From assembly GCF_000949635.1 (NCBI RefSeq), contig NZ_BAFN01000001.1:3035052-3099051 (forward strand): 64,000 bases of DNA. Reading direction: 5' to 3'. Each line of letters opens with the position of its first letter. The stretch's first letter is position 1. Positions 1 through 10,739 of the stretch are shown in pieces. A program made the position numbers and the translations under genes. Below the pieces are notes generated by a model. That model was not told the DNA's origin. It saw only the letters and a list, made by a program, of their open reading frames with translations, and made no database searches. Source of the DNA: Candidatus Brocadia sinica JPN1. Lineage in GTDB: Bacteria > Planctomycetota > Brocadiia > Brocadiales > Brocadiaceae.

Positions 1-65
1 AAGTCCGGATAATAGCCTACCATATTAAAGCCGCATATGGTACAGACATATTGTTCCTTTTGCAT
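1..65 (-). CDS. Rubredoxin-like zinc/iron-binding domain protein (5' end only)
   Basis: Only the first 21 codons lie in the window; the gene continues off the left edge. A strong Shine-Dalgarno (AGGAGG) sits just upstream of the ATG at 65. The peptide reads MQKEQYVCTICGFNMVGYYP, a CxxCG knuckle of the rubredoxin/rubrerythrin type, in which a second CPxCG knuckle usually follows. Such domains bind Fe or Zn and are found in rubrerythrins and as tails of metallo-beta-lactamase and flavoprotein enzymes. The full product cannot be told from this piece. Confidence 0.6.
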   Translation of the reverse strand, partial: MQKEQYVCTICGFNMVGYYPD

Positions 66-93
66 GACATCCTCCTTTCCGCTTTATCCATAA

Positions 94-1284
<1,191 letters not shown>

Positions 1285-1335
1285 TCACTTCCATATTCTT
1301 AAAAACCCTGGCACAGCACAGCCGCAACCAAATTG

Positions 1336-1461
1336 ACCACCCCTTGCTCTCCTCCTTCGCAAGGAAGGGACTTCGTCATGAGTCTTCGGCATGAACTCAG
1401 ACGACCGCTCAGTCGAACGGTAAAGGGGAGGTAAAAAACTTCTCAAAAAAGAAGTTTTTAC
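1336..1461. repeat. GC-rich intergenic palindrome plus A/T-stem hairpin
   Basis: The segment opens with ACCACCCCTTGCTCTCC and closes with AAAGGGGAGGTAAA, one member of a family of CACCCC...GGGGTG palindromes repeated about ten times in the window. At 1431-1461 a second inverted repeat (AAAAACTTCT...AGAAGTTTTT) forms a hairpin with a T-run on the minus strand. It could terminate transcription of the GNAT gene just upstream on that strand. Confidence 0.55.
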
Positions 1462-1482
1462 ACAGTAATACTATATAGCGAG

Positions 1483-1911
1483 TTATTTATCCGAATCGTT
1501 ACGGATCATTACATAGTGGTCAATACCAGCCTCTTTGAATATATCGCTAATGATCTCGAACCCATGTTTCCGATAAAAGTCGGTAAGACTTGCCTGGGCA
1601 TGCACCTTGAATTTCTTAAATCCTCGTTCTTTTGCAGTTGAAATCATAAACTCAGTCAGTTTGTTGCCCAGATTCTTTCCCCGGTACGATTCCCGTATTG
1701 CAATGCGTTCCAGTTTTGCATACTCACCATGTGTCCGTATACGGCCTGCTGCAAAGGGCTCTCCGTTTTCTTCTCCCAAAATATGCGTTGCAGAGTAGTC
1801 ATACTCGTCGCGTTCTATTTTATACGAAACCCCCTGTTCTTCAATAAACACAATACCGCGTACGATAAACACCTTAATCAAATCGTCGAGATTTGTTACT
1901 ACTCTAAACAT
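1483..1911 (-). CDS. GNAT-family N-acetyltransferase
   Basis: This is a 142-residue single-domain GNAT protein, the usual size. The central LERIAIRESYRGKNLG stretch (about residues 68-83) is the beta4 strand plus acetyl-CoA pyrophosphate loop, a variant of Q/RxxGxG/A. The later HAQASLTDFYRKHGFE segment is the typical beta5-alpha4 FYxKxGF motif. The N-terminal part with EEQGVSYKIERDEYD resembles the ElaA/YjcF type. It transfers an acetyl group from acetyl-CoA to an unknown amine. It stands alone, with unrelated neighbours. Confidence 0.85.
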   Translation of the reverse strand: MFRVVTNLDDLIKVFIVRGIVFIEEQGVSYKIERDEYDYSATHILGEENGEPFAAGRIRTHGEYAKLERIAIRESYRGKNLGNKLTEFMISTAKERGFKKFKVHAQASLTDFYRKHGFEIISDIFKEAGIDHYVMIRNDSDK

Positions 1912-2055
1912 TTAGAAATCAGAAATTAGAAGTTAGAAGTCAGAATCCAGAATTAAACGGTTTTTACTTCGGACTTCTGAATAGTTAGCAGAGTGATTAG
2001 CAACAACCCTTTACTCGGAACGACAATAACAGTGAAACTATTTCCAGACAATACA

Positions 2056-2772
2056 CTAAATCAGATGCACATCCACAAGAAGGAGTTCTGCATCAGTTTC
2101 TGCCTTTACATGAAGTCTTGTTTCTTCAACAACCTTTGCAGCACCCAGGGCAGGAACAAGGTGATTATTTACCTGAACAGGCCCTCCCTCGAGCACATAG
2201 AGATAGACTCCCCTCCAGTCTCTGATCTGGTAATCTAATGTCCGCCCAGCCTGGAGGAAAGAGGAATGAACCTGTGCATTGGAGTGTATGGGAAGGGCGT
2301 CCATGTGTTCATTGGAAACAAGGGGAAGGAGTCGATTCGTCCGTTCTGCACGTTCCACCCTCTTTTGTCCCACTGAAGGTTCCAGACCGCTTTCAGAGGG
2401 GAAGAACCACATCTGAATAAACCTCATTGGCTTATCTGGAAGATTGTTAATTTCAGAGTGGTACATACCTTTACCGATCGTTGTGTGTTGTACCCAACCC
2501 TTTTTTAGAACTCCGCCCTCTCCGTCTTCGTCAGCATGGCGGAACTCCCCGCCAGCACAATACGTCACCACCTCGATCTCCCGATGATAATGCAATGGCC
2601 ACACGGCACCCGGAGAAAGGGTATCGTCATTAAATACCCGTAAAGTCCCGAATTGCATATATTCAGGGTCATGGTATTCGTCAAAAGAAAAATGCCAGCG
2701 GCCATGAAATGTGCCGTTCTGGATATCGCCCTCTGCCTGATAGATATCTTCTGGTCTTCGAACTGTGATCAT
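2056..2772 (-). CDS. Pirin family protein (YhhW-like quercetinase)
   Basis: A 238-residue bicupin. The N-terminal cupin carries PLHYHREIEVVTY and HADEDGEGG...MYHSEIN, supplying the three His and one Glu that bind Fe/Ni in pirins. IQMWFFPSE and the less conserved C-terminal cupin follow. YhhW-type members of this length oxidise quercetin in vitro; the physiological role in bacteria is unclear. The gene is flanked by non-coding sequence on both sides. Confidence 0.88.
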   Translation of the reverse strand: MITVRRPEDIYQAEGDIQNGTFHGRWHFSFDEYHDPEYMQFGTLRVFNDDTLSPGAVWPLHYHREIEVVTYCAGGEFRHADEDGEGGVLKKGWVQHTTIGKGMYHSEINNLPDKPMRFIQMWFFPSESGLEPSVGQKRVERAERTNRLLPLVSNEHMDALPIHSNAQVHSSFLQAGRTLDYQIRDWRGVYLYVLEGGPVQVNNHLVPALGAAKVVEETRLHVKAETDAELLLVDVHLI

Positions 2773-3261
2773 GTGTATCTCAACATGTCATTAAAAGGAA
2801 GCGTTTTTATACCTAACCCCAAAGAATCAGAAGAAATAAAATCCGAAGCACGAAATATAATTATTTTTTTGCCAAAAAAATGTTAAAATATTGTTAAAAT
2901 TAAAATACCAAGAAATGTTCATATTTACAAGGTGAAAGAGCTATTGAACCGAAGAGTACCGTTTCATATAAAAAAAGAAAATTTGTAGTGCTAAAAGTTC
3001 ATCGACTTTTCTTCTGCTACAAAGACTTTAAGATTTGACGTTTTTCTTCATGCCTCAGTGACTTTGTGATTATTTGAGATTTATGCATATCAAGTTAGGC
3101 CTTCGGCGACTTTTTACAAAATAAGATAAAACTCACCCCTGAATCCCCTCCCAGGAGGGGACTTTTCTAATCCCCTCTCGAGAGGGGGTTGGGGGTGTGT
3201 AAGGCAGTAGCAGAAAGTTTGAAATTCCTTGATATTAAATTACCTATTCACTATGTCCCGA
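2773..3261. repeat. Intergenic region with a GC-rich palindrome at 3133-3200
   Basis: No gene was found in these 489 bases. The left part is AT-rich. At 3133-3200 lies a CACCCCTGAATCCCCTCC...GGGGTTGGGGGTGTG palindrome of the dispersed family, with an internal CCCTCTCGAGAGGG. Confidence 0.6.
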
Positions 3262-3897
3262 TTACTCTTTGCCCAGAGAAAATACCAGGAAATGTTGCCT
3301 TGGTAGAAAGTTGAATTCGTGTTGGAGGTGATAGCCAGCCGACTCCATCTCCTTCTTTATTACTTCGCTTGCCGTGAAGTGTGGCAAAATCTTTTGGAAC
3401 CACCCTTTCCCATTGAAGTCCATGATTGCAATGCGACCGCTCGGTTTTAGGCATCTTCTGGTTTGAGAAAAATACGCCACCCTGTCTTTGATATGATGAT
3501 ACGTATTACAGGTAAAGATCAAGTCTACCCCATCTCCCGGAATAAGCGGGTCATGATGCTGAGCAAGAATGACCTCGATGTTCGGGTAGCCTCTTTTTCT
3601 TGCTTGTTTCTCCATATATTTATTCATCCCCTGGTCAACATCCACGGCATATACCTTGCCGTTTGGGCCAACTGCATCCGCCAAACGGAAGGTAAAGTAG
3701 CCACTGCCGGAACCAAGGTCGGCGATGTGCTGGCCAGTCTGTATCTCAAGGACGCGGATTGCCTGCCCAGGATGTTGCCACCTATCCCGCCAGAACCCCT
3801 CGTATGCAAAACGCTTGAGGTTCGTACAGCAAACACTACAGGTCGCAAGGAGAAAGAAAACTACGGATAAAAATATGCGGCTTTTCCCATCTGTCAT
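3262..3897 (-). CDS. SAM-dependent methyltransferase with N-terminal signal/anchor
   Basis: Class I methyltransferase: the VLEIQTGQHIADLGSGSGYF stretch is motif I (SAM-binding GxGxG) and VYAVDVDQGM is motif II. The HHIKDR and LKPSGRIAIMDF segments are the later beta strands. Unusually, residues 8-25 are hydrophobic (IFLSVVFFLLATCSVCC) like a signal peptide or lipoprotein anchor, so the domain may be membrane-attached or periplasmic. Periplasmic SAM supply is not expected, so the topology is puzzling. The substrate is unknown. Confidence 0.8.
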   Translation of the reverse strand: MTDGKSRIFLSVVFFLLATCSVCCTNLKRFAYEGFWRDRWQHPGQAIRVLEIQTGQHIADLGSGSGYFTFRLADAVGPNGKVYAVDVDQGMNKYMEKQARKRGYPNIEVILAQHHDPLIPGDGVDLIFTCNTYHHIKDRVAYFSQTRRCLKPSGRIAIMDFNGKGWFQKILPHFTASEVIKKEMESAGYHLQHEFNFLPRQHFLVFSLGKE

Positions 3898-4348
3898 ATA
3901 TAACCAAAATTCTGTAATGGGACACGGATTAACACAGACAAGAACAGATAAAATAATTACATAATTTCTTTCATTAACTCATCCAATGGGTGATTGACCG
4001 CACTCATGCATGTTATTGAAAAAACGTTATAAATTTGCGTTCATCTGTGTCCAAATGTGTTTTTAGGTAGGGCCAAGTTATGAGTAGGGTAGGTTAAGGC
4101 GTTGGTTTTTACGCCGAATCCACCAATACCATTTCGCGGGAAGGTGGATTTGCTCTTGCTTAATCCACCCTAGCTTGGACCATTTTTGTATCCTGTTTTG
4201 AGTAAACCTCATGAGCAAAAGGCTCACAAAAGAGGATGAAAATACATCACCCTCCCTTAATCCCTCCCGTCAAGGGAGGGAAAGTTCCCTCGCCCCTTGT
4301 GGGAGAGGGCCTGGGTGAGGGGTATTTTCGTGTCAATTACCACAAAAA
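3898..4348. repeat. Intergenic region with two dispersed repeats
   Basis: There is no convincing gene in 451 bases. At 4078-4178 lies an element (GAGTAGGGT...TTTTTACGCCGAATCCACC...TTAATCCACCC) that reappears inverted at 62804-62952. At 4245-4323 lies a CACCCTCCC...GGGTGAGGGG member of the GC-rich palindrome family. Confidence 0.65.
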
Positions 4349-4675
4349 TTAAGGATATGCTTCGAGTCCAGCCTTCAATGCACCTTTTATTGTCCCATCC
4401 ACATGTTCGGAACCTGGAAAGAACCAGTCTTCAGCATCATAGCTTTCGTTACTGTACTTGAAAATCTCAAACTCCCACTCATCCATATTTCCTGTATACT
4501 TCAAACGACACAGGTGACTTATGCTATCATGGTCAAGACGGTCGATATAAAGATAACTCCCCTTGTAGCGAGTAACATAATAGCGGTTCGGGTTTTTGAT
4601 AACGGTTTCATTAAAGGCCTTGACGATTTCGTCTGCTTGTTTCTTGATTTGTTCTGTAATAATTTGCTTACTCAT
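4349..4675 (-). CDS. Small hypothetical protein
   Basis: A 108-residue acidic/aromatic protein starting MSKQIITEQIKKQADE, with RYYVTRYKGSYLYID and an AEDWFFPGSE segment. I do not recognise a family. A ribosome-binding site (AAAGGG) lies 7 bases before the ATG, supporting the start. It is soluble, with no signal peptide or cysteine cluster. A perfect hairpin at 4700-4730 sits just upstream and could be an operator. Confidence 0.55.
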   Translation of the reverse strand: MSKQIITEQIKKQADEIVKAFNETVIKNPNRYYVTRYKGSYLYIDRLDHDSISHLCRLKYTGNMDEWEFEIFKYSNESYDAEDWFFPGSEHVDGTIKGALKAGLEAYP

Positions 4676-4699
4676 ATATTTGCCCTTTGTTCTTTTAAT

Positions 4700-4730
4700 A
4701 GTTTTGTAGACATTCTATGTCTACAAAACT
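4700..4730. repeat. Perfect inverted repeat (14-bp arms)
   Basis: AGTTTTGTAGACAT-TCT-ATGTCTACAAAACT is a perfect hairpin, with no T-run in either direction, 25 bases upstream of the 4349-4675 gene. It may be an operator or a small dispersed palindrome rather than a terminator. Confidence 0.55.
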
Positions 4731-4839
4731 AGGGTGTTAAAGATTGAAGGGTGGAAAGGAATATGGAAAAACACGGATTATTCAATATTTGCAGCATAGG
4801 CTATCGATCCGCTTTAAATGGCTATCTTGGATTTTGGGT

Positions 4840-6332
4840 TTATAATTGATTACCTACACCGTAACTATAGTTCTCAAGCCGGTGATACAAATTCCATCGG
4901 GAAGGCATAGCATTCCACCAGGTGTAAACATTGGTCAAAAGACTATTGTAATTCCCACTGCCGTTACCCCAATACATAGCTGTATCTTTGTATCCCAATT
5001 CCTTTATGTATTTTCTTTGATAATATGTTGTTCTGGTGGTTCCATCTGAATTAAATTCAGACCAATTACCTACATACCCGGTATAACTATTATCTTGTGC
5101 CCAATACGTTGCATAGTTAACACCGGTTATAGGTCTCCTATCAGTGTAAGCTAAATGATCTTTTTTGCACATATATTTATTCCCATCGGTGCCATATACC
5201 CAGGATACATCATCAAACTCTAAAATTGTACTCCAACTCCAATTATTCTCTCCTATTAGGGGTTTGTTTCTGTAATAGTCATGAGAATAAATCAACACCC
5301 AACCTGTAGGAATTGACGGATTCCATAAATAAACAGAATTACGCCTCAACTGTGGCTCACCATCAGCTACTAATTTCGATTCATTCACATAGAATAAAGT
5401 CTGTCGTGAGTGACCACCATCATCCAACCCGTTTATTATGTATGGTGCTAAAATAGGATCATTTAACGATTTTACCATCTGCCATTTGTTGTACGGATCA
5501 GCCTGGTTTGGTCCAGGAGAATCACCCTGATAATTTCGATATGCTGCCCAAGTGCCGTAACTACCCGAATAAGCTATTGAATTCCAATACGTCGAATTTG
5601 GGGGTTGATTGCTACTTGAGGCAGTATGAGACCATTTACATTGATAACTGTTGCCTCCCCAATTAACCGTATCTCCGCTGGTAACAGACCAGTCAAATAC
5701 GATTACTTGTTTAAGATTACTATAATATGCACCATAAAACTCTATTGAAACGTCAGACCTGGTTAACGCTGTCGTAAATAACCAACTCGTCGGAATCCCT
5801 TCTCCTATATCAACATAACACCCAGAAGGATATACTGTCATCTTCGTATACAACCTGGCATAATCATATCCAGGGAAAGCTGGTGCAAGATATACATTTC
5901 CAGACACCCAGGCAGCATGATTACTTTTATACGGAATATGCTGCCAATATGTTGTGTTAGGCGGCTGATTACTGGTACTTGATATATGATTTAATATACA
6001 TTTATAACTCTCATTGTTAAACTTAACATTGTTACCATCGTTATAAATTGTACCTTGCCCAGCCCCCATAGGCAACGGCATACCTTCAGTTGAAATCTCT
6101 TTATCCTTCTCCTTTTTTTTGTTTTTGTTTCGTCCAACCTCTTTAATTCGGCTTTCTCTTCGACTGTCATACTGTCCATTATTTCCGTTGATATGTCAAT
6201 TACCGGTTCGTCATTGCCTGTATCAGGATTGTATAAAGTCTACGGCAACTGTGACTTACACCAACCCACAGAACTTATACCCATGACCATGAAAATTGAT
6301 AAAACCATTAAAAACACCATTCGCTTCAGCAT
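4840..6332 (-). pseudogene. Secreted protein with three CBM5/12-like repeats, broken by an amber stop and a frameshift
   Basis: A well-placed AGGAGG and ATG at 6332 begin a signal peptide (MLKRMVFLMVLSIFMVMG...). The frame meets TAG at 6240-6242 and then continues without a stop through YNPDTGNDEP and MDSMTVEEKAELKRLDE. It loses frame at an A8 run (6113-6120 on the plus strand). After a -1 shift the rest stays open to 4840. The long open part (413 residues) holds three similar units, roughly residues 8-60, 130-185 and 290-345, each with Y-x-C-x(3)-H and NQPPN-like plus TYW signatures. These resemble the aromatic chitin-binding CBM5/12 fold. It may be a decayed cell-surface carbohydrate-binding protein or carry sequence errors. 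The other secreted gene immediately upstream is intact. Confidence 0.65.
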
Positions 6333-6424
6333 TTCCTATCCTCCTATAAGAATTCCACCTGAAATAAAAAGTCCGAATTGCACTATGAATTAAATCTCTC
6401 TGTTTTTTGGTATATCCCGCATCG

Positions 6425-7141
6425 CTACCTTCCTACCTTCACGGTCACAGTAGTCCTCAAGCCACTGGCTGTCTTGAATTTCACCTTTGCATTACCTGTC
6501 TTCTTCGTAGCCGTAATCGTAAATATAGCCTCACCGCCAGCATCGGCATTTTGGCTTAACGGTGTAACCGATATGCGCCTCTTACCAGACTTAATCTTCG
6601 CCGTTACCGTTTCACCCACAACCGGGCAACCTTCGCTGCCCGTCACCGTTACCGTTACGTCACCACTCTCCTCCCTCTGGAGCTTCAGCGTTTTCGGAGA
6701 CGCCTCTATAGACTCAGCTTCACATACGGGTGTAGGTGTTACCATAGGCGTTGGTGTGGCTTCTAATGTAGTAAAGAATTTTTCATTTCCATAAACCATA
6801 GGCAAGGGTGTGCCTGGTAGGGTGTCATGTCCAGCTATCCTATAGTAATAAGTTGTCGCAGCCAATAGCCCGCTTATCCTGGCGCTTACCTCTTTTTTGC
6901 CTGGAAACCAATCCTGTACTGACTCTGCAGTAGTATAATACCCACTGCCGGTACCGTATTGAAACCCCAGCTCCGGAGCACGCCCACTAATAACAGTGCC
7001 GTGTAACGTTGCGGAGTTTGATGTTATATCCGTTGCTTCGCCCGTTTCTAACTCCATTGCAGATGATATATTTGAACCCAAAATGAACACAACACAACCA
7101 AGTAGCAAACAATATTCAATCCTGAACAATATGTTTCTCAT
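6425..7141 (-). CDS. Secreted protein with fibronectin-III-like and Ig-like domains
   Basis: A 238-residue protein with a strong Shine-Dalgarno (AGGAGGAGG) upstream of the ATG. A signal peptide spans about residues 8-28. A fibronectin-III-like domain (about 30-120; DITSNSATLHGTV, LLAATTYYYRIAG) is followed by a Thr-Pro linker (TPTPMVTPTP). A C-terminal beta-sandwich (about 145-238) resembles invasin/Big_1-type domains. There is no catalytic motif, so it probably has an adhesive or structural role outside the cell. It precedes the broken carbohydrate-binding gene and may share its transcript. Confidence 0.75.
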   Translation of the reverse strand: MRNILFRIEYCLLLGCVVFILGSNISSAMELETGEATDITSNSATLHGTVISGRAPELGFQYGTGSGYYTTAESVQDWFPGKKEVSARISGLLAATTYYYRIAGHDTLPGTPLPMVYGNEKFFTTLEATPTPMVTPTPVCEAESIEASPKTLKLQREESGDVTVTVTGSEGCPVVGETVTAKIKSGKRRISVTPLSQNADAGGEAIFTITATKKTGNAKVKFKTASGLRTTVTVKVGR

Positions 7142-7718
7142 ATTTTGTACCTCCTCCTTTTGGTTCGTAACAGTACTTTGTTAAAAGTTAAGTGGCCAAT
7201 TTTTCTACTGAATTATACTTTATATCTCTCTGAAAAAGTATCTGATACTACGGGATTAGTAACTATTTTATCTGTGCCATTTCTTCCCCTTATATCTGAC
7301 AGGCTTTATTCCCATCTTTAGCATCTTTATGGTTCCATTGACGGCCATCAGTTTTGTTTGTCCTGGTCTTCCAATATACGATAATCGCATCCCCTCCGTG
7401 CACTCATAAACTATGAATTATGCAGAAATAATTGTATAATTTTCAGAAACCATTCTTTTACAGAAAACGGCAATGTAAATACATTAATATTTCTGAGGCA
7501 GCAATATACCACAAAACACGTATAAATACAAACCAGCGAATGATTCAACTTGAGAGGATCTTCTTTGCATGAATAGAATTGACACTATTTATTTCGTTGT
7601 TTAAACGGACAAAACCGATTATAAAATATCAATAGCACATCCTTTGAAATCGATAAAGATATCAAAATGTATATCTTGATTTGCATGGTAAGATTTACAC
7701 TATCGCTTACAAAGAGAA
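7142..7718. other. Intergenic region, no supported gene
   Basis: 577 AT-rich bases without a convincing gene. A 40-codon minus-strand frame at 7268-7390 (MRLSYIGRPGQTKLM...) looks protein-like but has poor start signals and may be a degraded gene. It probably contains the divergent promoters of the flanking genes. Confidence 0.5.
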
Positions 7719-8771
7719 ATGATTCGAATGCGGGCTGTACAAACAGTTATTCCCGTTACTATTATCCTCGTTCTTATCCTTGGTGGAGTATGGTTTATTA
7801 TGCTTCGAATGCCGGGTAAAAGATATCAGGGGCCGATGCCTTCCCTGACGGAAGAACAAAGATTATTACGGGAAATGTTACGGAAAGATGTGTATAAACT
7901 TGCCGATGAGATCGGCGACCGCAATGTCAGAACGAATTACGAAAATCTTTGTGCTGCGGCTGATTTTATTGAGGCATCGTTGCAACAGACAGGATATAAA
8001 GTCGATCGACAGGGCTATGAAGTGAGTTTAAGTGGTCTGCAAGGTCGAACGTGTTATAATCTCGAAGTGGAAATCACCGGTTCAGAAAGATCTGGCGAAA
8101 TTGTGGTAATTGGTGGGCACTACGACTCGCTCGAAGACACACCAGGGGCCAATGACAACGCATCGGGAACGGCTGCAGTTCTGGCATTAGCACGCGCTTT
8201 TGCTGGTAAACAAACTGTGCGGACACTTCGTTTTGTTACCTTCGTCAATGAAGAGCCGCCCTATTTTCAAAGTAAAGATATGGGCAGTTGGGTGTACGTG
8301 AAACGGTGCCGTCAACGGAACGAAAACATCATCGGCATGCTCAGCCTGGAAACTATCGGATACTATTCCGACGAAAAATGGAGTCAGAATTACCCCGTCG
8401 CTCCTCTGGGTCTCGTTTATCCAACTGCGGGAAATTTTGTGGCATTCGTTGGAAATATCAAATCACGTAAACTGGTGCGGGATGTAGTGGGATTGTTTCG
8501 CCGCTATGCAGAATTTCCATCTGAAGCAGCAGCATTACCAGAAATGCTTGTAGGCGTGGGCTGGTCTGACCAATGGGCATTCTGGCAGGGAGGATATCCA
8601 GGGGTTATGGTGACGGATACCGCACCTTTCAGGTATCCCTATTATCATACTCAGGAAGACACCCCTGACAAAATCGATTACGACCAGCTTGCATACGTGG
8701 TGAGCGCCCTGGAAAAGGTCGTGGCAGGCCTTGCGGGTTGTAAGCATGAAACCAGTAGGGTAAACAGATAA
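7719..8771 (+). CDS. M28-family zinc aminopeptidase, membrane-anchored
   Basis: A 350-residue protein. Residues 10-30 form a hydrophobic signal-anchor (VTIILVLILGGVWFIML), placing the catalytic domain in the periplasm. The co-catalytic two-zinc site of family M28 is complete: GGHYDS (His, Asp), PGANDNASG (bridging Asp), VNEEPP (catalytic Glu-Glu), LETIGY (Glu) and YYHTQEDT (His). Family members remove N-terminal residues from peptides or act on glutaminyl termini. The pseudouridine synthase gene follows 25 bases later, so the two may be co-transcribed. Confidence 0.9.
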   Translation: MIRMRAVQTVIPVTIILVLILGGVWFIMLRMPGKRYQGPMPSLTEEQRLLREMLRKDVYKLADEIGDRNVRTNYENLCAAADFIEASLQQTGYKVDRQGYEVSLSGLQGRTCYNLEVEITGSERSGEIVVIGGHYDSLEDTPGANDNASGTAAVLALARAFAGKQTVRTLRFVTFVNEEPPYFQSKDMGSWVYVKRCRQRNENIIGMLSLETIGYYSDEKWSQNYPVAPLGLVYPTAGNFVAFVGNIKSRKLVRDVVGLFRRYAEFPSEAAALPEMLVGVGWSDQWAFWQGGYPGVMVTDTAPFRYPYYHTQEDTPDKIDYDQLAYVVSALEKVVAGLAGCKHETSRVNR

Positions 8772-8796
8772 TTTTCCACAGATTTCTCACAAGGCA

Positions 8797-9621
8797 ATGC
8801 AAAAACTTATATTTACTCGTGAAGATGACATACACACGCTGCTACATTTTATTGCCCGGAAACTAACCTTATCCAAAAAAAAGGCGAAGCAACTTCTGGA
8901 TGAGCGATTGGTTTTTGTAAACAAAAGACGTGTGTGGATTGCTTCCTACCAGCTACACAAAGGGGACGTGGTTGAAATCCTTACAAAAGAAGTGAAATCC
9001 CAAAAGTTTCAGAAAAGTACTATACTCTATAAAGATGACCATTATCTGGTCGTTTCAAAACCTCCTGCTATGGTAACAAATGGGCCTGAAAGTCTTGAAA
9101 GCAACCTGAGGGTATACTTTCAGGACAACCATATCCAGGCTGTTCACCGGCTCGACAAAGATACCTCTGGCGCCGTTATCTTTGCGACGAACAAGGATGC
9201 CTTCGAGCGTATGAAGGAATTATTTAAAAAAAATCTATTGAAGAAGGTCTACAGGGTGATTGTGCGGGGTAGTATAGGGAAACAGACCTTTACCATAGAT
9301 AGCCCAATTCATGGGCAAAAGGCCATGACACATGTAAGACTCTTAAAGAAAGGTAAAGATGCCTCCTATCTGGAGGTAAATATCGAGACTGGCAGGACGC
9401 ATCAGATCAGGATACATCTCACCTCTGTTGGACATCCTGTTATAGGTGAAACAGAATATGATCGCAAGCCGATCGAACGCCCGCTATTAAGACGAATCCG
9501 AAGACAAATGCTCCATGCTTATCAAATATCCTTTATCCATCCCTATACACAGAAGATAGTATCCATCACAGCGGAAACCCCTGGCGATTTCAATCAGTGC
9601 CTTAAACTTTTAGGGTTATAG
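8797..9621 (+). CDS. RluA-family RNA pseudouridine synthase
   Basis: A 274-residue enzyme converting specific uridines in rRNA or tRNA to pseudouridine. The N-terminal S4 RNA-binding domain (about residues 12-60; KLTLSKKKAKQLLDERLVFVN) is followed by the catalytic RluA domain with AVHRLDKDTSGAVIFA, containing the catalytic Asp. Further conserved blocks are GRTHQIRIHL and GHPVIGE. Which RluA/C/D subgroup or site is targeted is not clear. It lies directly downstream of the M28 peptidase. Confidence 0.93.
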   Translation: MQKLIFTREDDIHTLLHFIARKLTLSKKKAKQLLDERLVFVNKRRVWIASYQLHKGDVVEILTKEVKSQKFQKSTILYKDDHYLVVSKPPAMVTNGPESLESNLRVYFQDNHIQAVHRLDKDTSGAVIFATNKDAFERMKELFKKNLLKKVYRVIVRGSIGKQTFTIDSPIHGQKAMTHVRLLKKGKDASYLEVNIETGRTHQIRIHLTSVGHPVIGETEYDRKPIERPLLRRIRRQMLHAYQISFIHPYTQKIVSITAETPGDFNQCLKLLGL

Positions 9622-9776
9622 ATAACTATGAAATCGTTTTGGAAAAAAGTATACGGTGCAAAATGTCATTGCAAGATACGCAGTAACGAGCAATCTCCTG
9701 CTATGATACTATTTAAGATGCTTTTCTACCGCTCGCAGCGACAGTGTACCTGTAAATGCCTTAATTTCTTCGTCTA

Positions 9777-10739
9777 TTAGTCTTGCGCCGGTTTGCCTTC
9801 GTGCCGGAAACTCTTCAGATATCTGAAGTACTCTCCATCTGTGCTAAGGATGAAGTGGGTTTGTTTATTAAAGGTCGATTCGTAGGTTTCCAGGGTTTTT
9901 GTAAAAGAATAGAATTCAGGCGCTTTTTCATATGCCTCGGCATAGATCTTCACGGCCTCGGCGTCAGCCTGTCCCTTGATTTCCTCCGCGGTGCGATATC
10001 CTTCTGATTCTATTCGTTCCAGTTCTCTTTTCATCGAACCCAGGATTTCTGCCTCTTCTTTCCGTCCCTCTGATTCGTACTTGTTGGCGATACGGATACG
10101 TTCGGAGCGCATTCGATCGTATATCTTGGGAATGACGGCCTCCACATAATTAATATACTTTATCCGAACATCTACCAATTCAATCCCATAACGACTTTCC
10201 AGTGCGCGTGCAGCCATTTTCCTGATTTCTTCAACGATATTGTCGCGGCCCATTTTAATCAATACCTTTTTAACATCTTCTGCCTCTTCCAATTCCTTTG
10301 TCGTATATTCCAACCTACGATTGGTATTTCTTAAGACTTCCTTTAAGGTATATGCACTGACTACGTTTTTGACTGCCGATTCAATTACTTCATCCAGCAC
10401 CCCTTGGCCTCGCGCCTCTGTTCCTAATGAGGTATAGAATCTGAGCGGATCGATGATTTTCCATCTTGCCCATGTACCTACACCGATGTTTTCCTTGTCT
10501 CTCGTCAGGATATCGCTCGGTTCCCCCGTCCACTCCAGCAACCGCTTGTCAAAATATCTGACCTCCTGAATGAAAGGCACTTTTCCATAAAGTCCTGGTT
10601 CTGTAACTGTTCGAATAGGTTTTCCAAATTGTGTAATAACAGCCTGTAACCGTACATCCACAACATATAACGAGGCCTTTAGACATATTAATACGGCAAC
10701 CACAGAGATGATTGTAATGACAATAACCGTCTTCTTCAT
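9777..10739 (-). CDS. hflC: HflC, membrane modulator of FtsH
   Basis: A 320-residue SPFH/prohibitin-domain protein, the standard length. The N-terminal transmembrane segment (about residues 4-25) is followed by the VVDVRLQAVITQFGKP start of the SPFH domain. A long charged helix with EAEILGSMKREL and GQADAEAVKIYAEAY comes next, characteristic of HflC. With HflK it forms the inner-membrane cage that restrains the FtsH protease. The start codon overlaps the hflK stop (ATGA), showing translational coupling. Confidence 0.93.
   Translation of the reverse strand: MKKTVIVITIISVVAVLICLKASLYVVDVRLQAVITQFGKPIRTVTEPGLYGKVPFIQEVRYFDKRLLEWTGEPSDILTRDKENIGVGTWARWKIIDPLRFYTSLGTEARGQGVLDEVIESAVKNVVSAYTLKEVLRNTNRRLEYTTKELEEAEDVKKVLIKMGRDNIVEEIRKMAARALESRYGIELVDVRIKYINYVEAVIPKIYDRMRSERIRIANKYESEGRKEEAEILGSMKRELERIESEGYRTAEEIKGQADAEAVKIYAEAYEKAPEFYSFTKTLETYESTFNKQTHFILSTDGEYFRYLKSFRHEGKPAQD

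Noticed and set aside
7268-7390. 40-codon minus-strand frame MRLSYIGRPGQTKLM...
   Set aside because: Purine-rich sequence is too close to the ATG to serve as a good ribosome-binding site; only mentioned as a possible gene remnant.
9628-9780. 50-codon plus-strand frame MKSFWKKVYGAKCHCK...
   Set aside because: It runs into the 3' end of hflC antisense, has no ribosome-binding site, and resembles a dispersed repeat.
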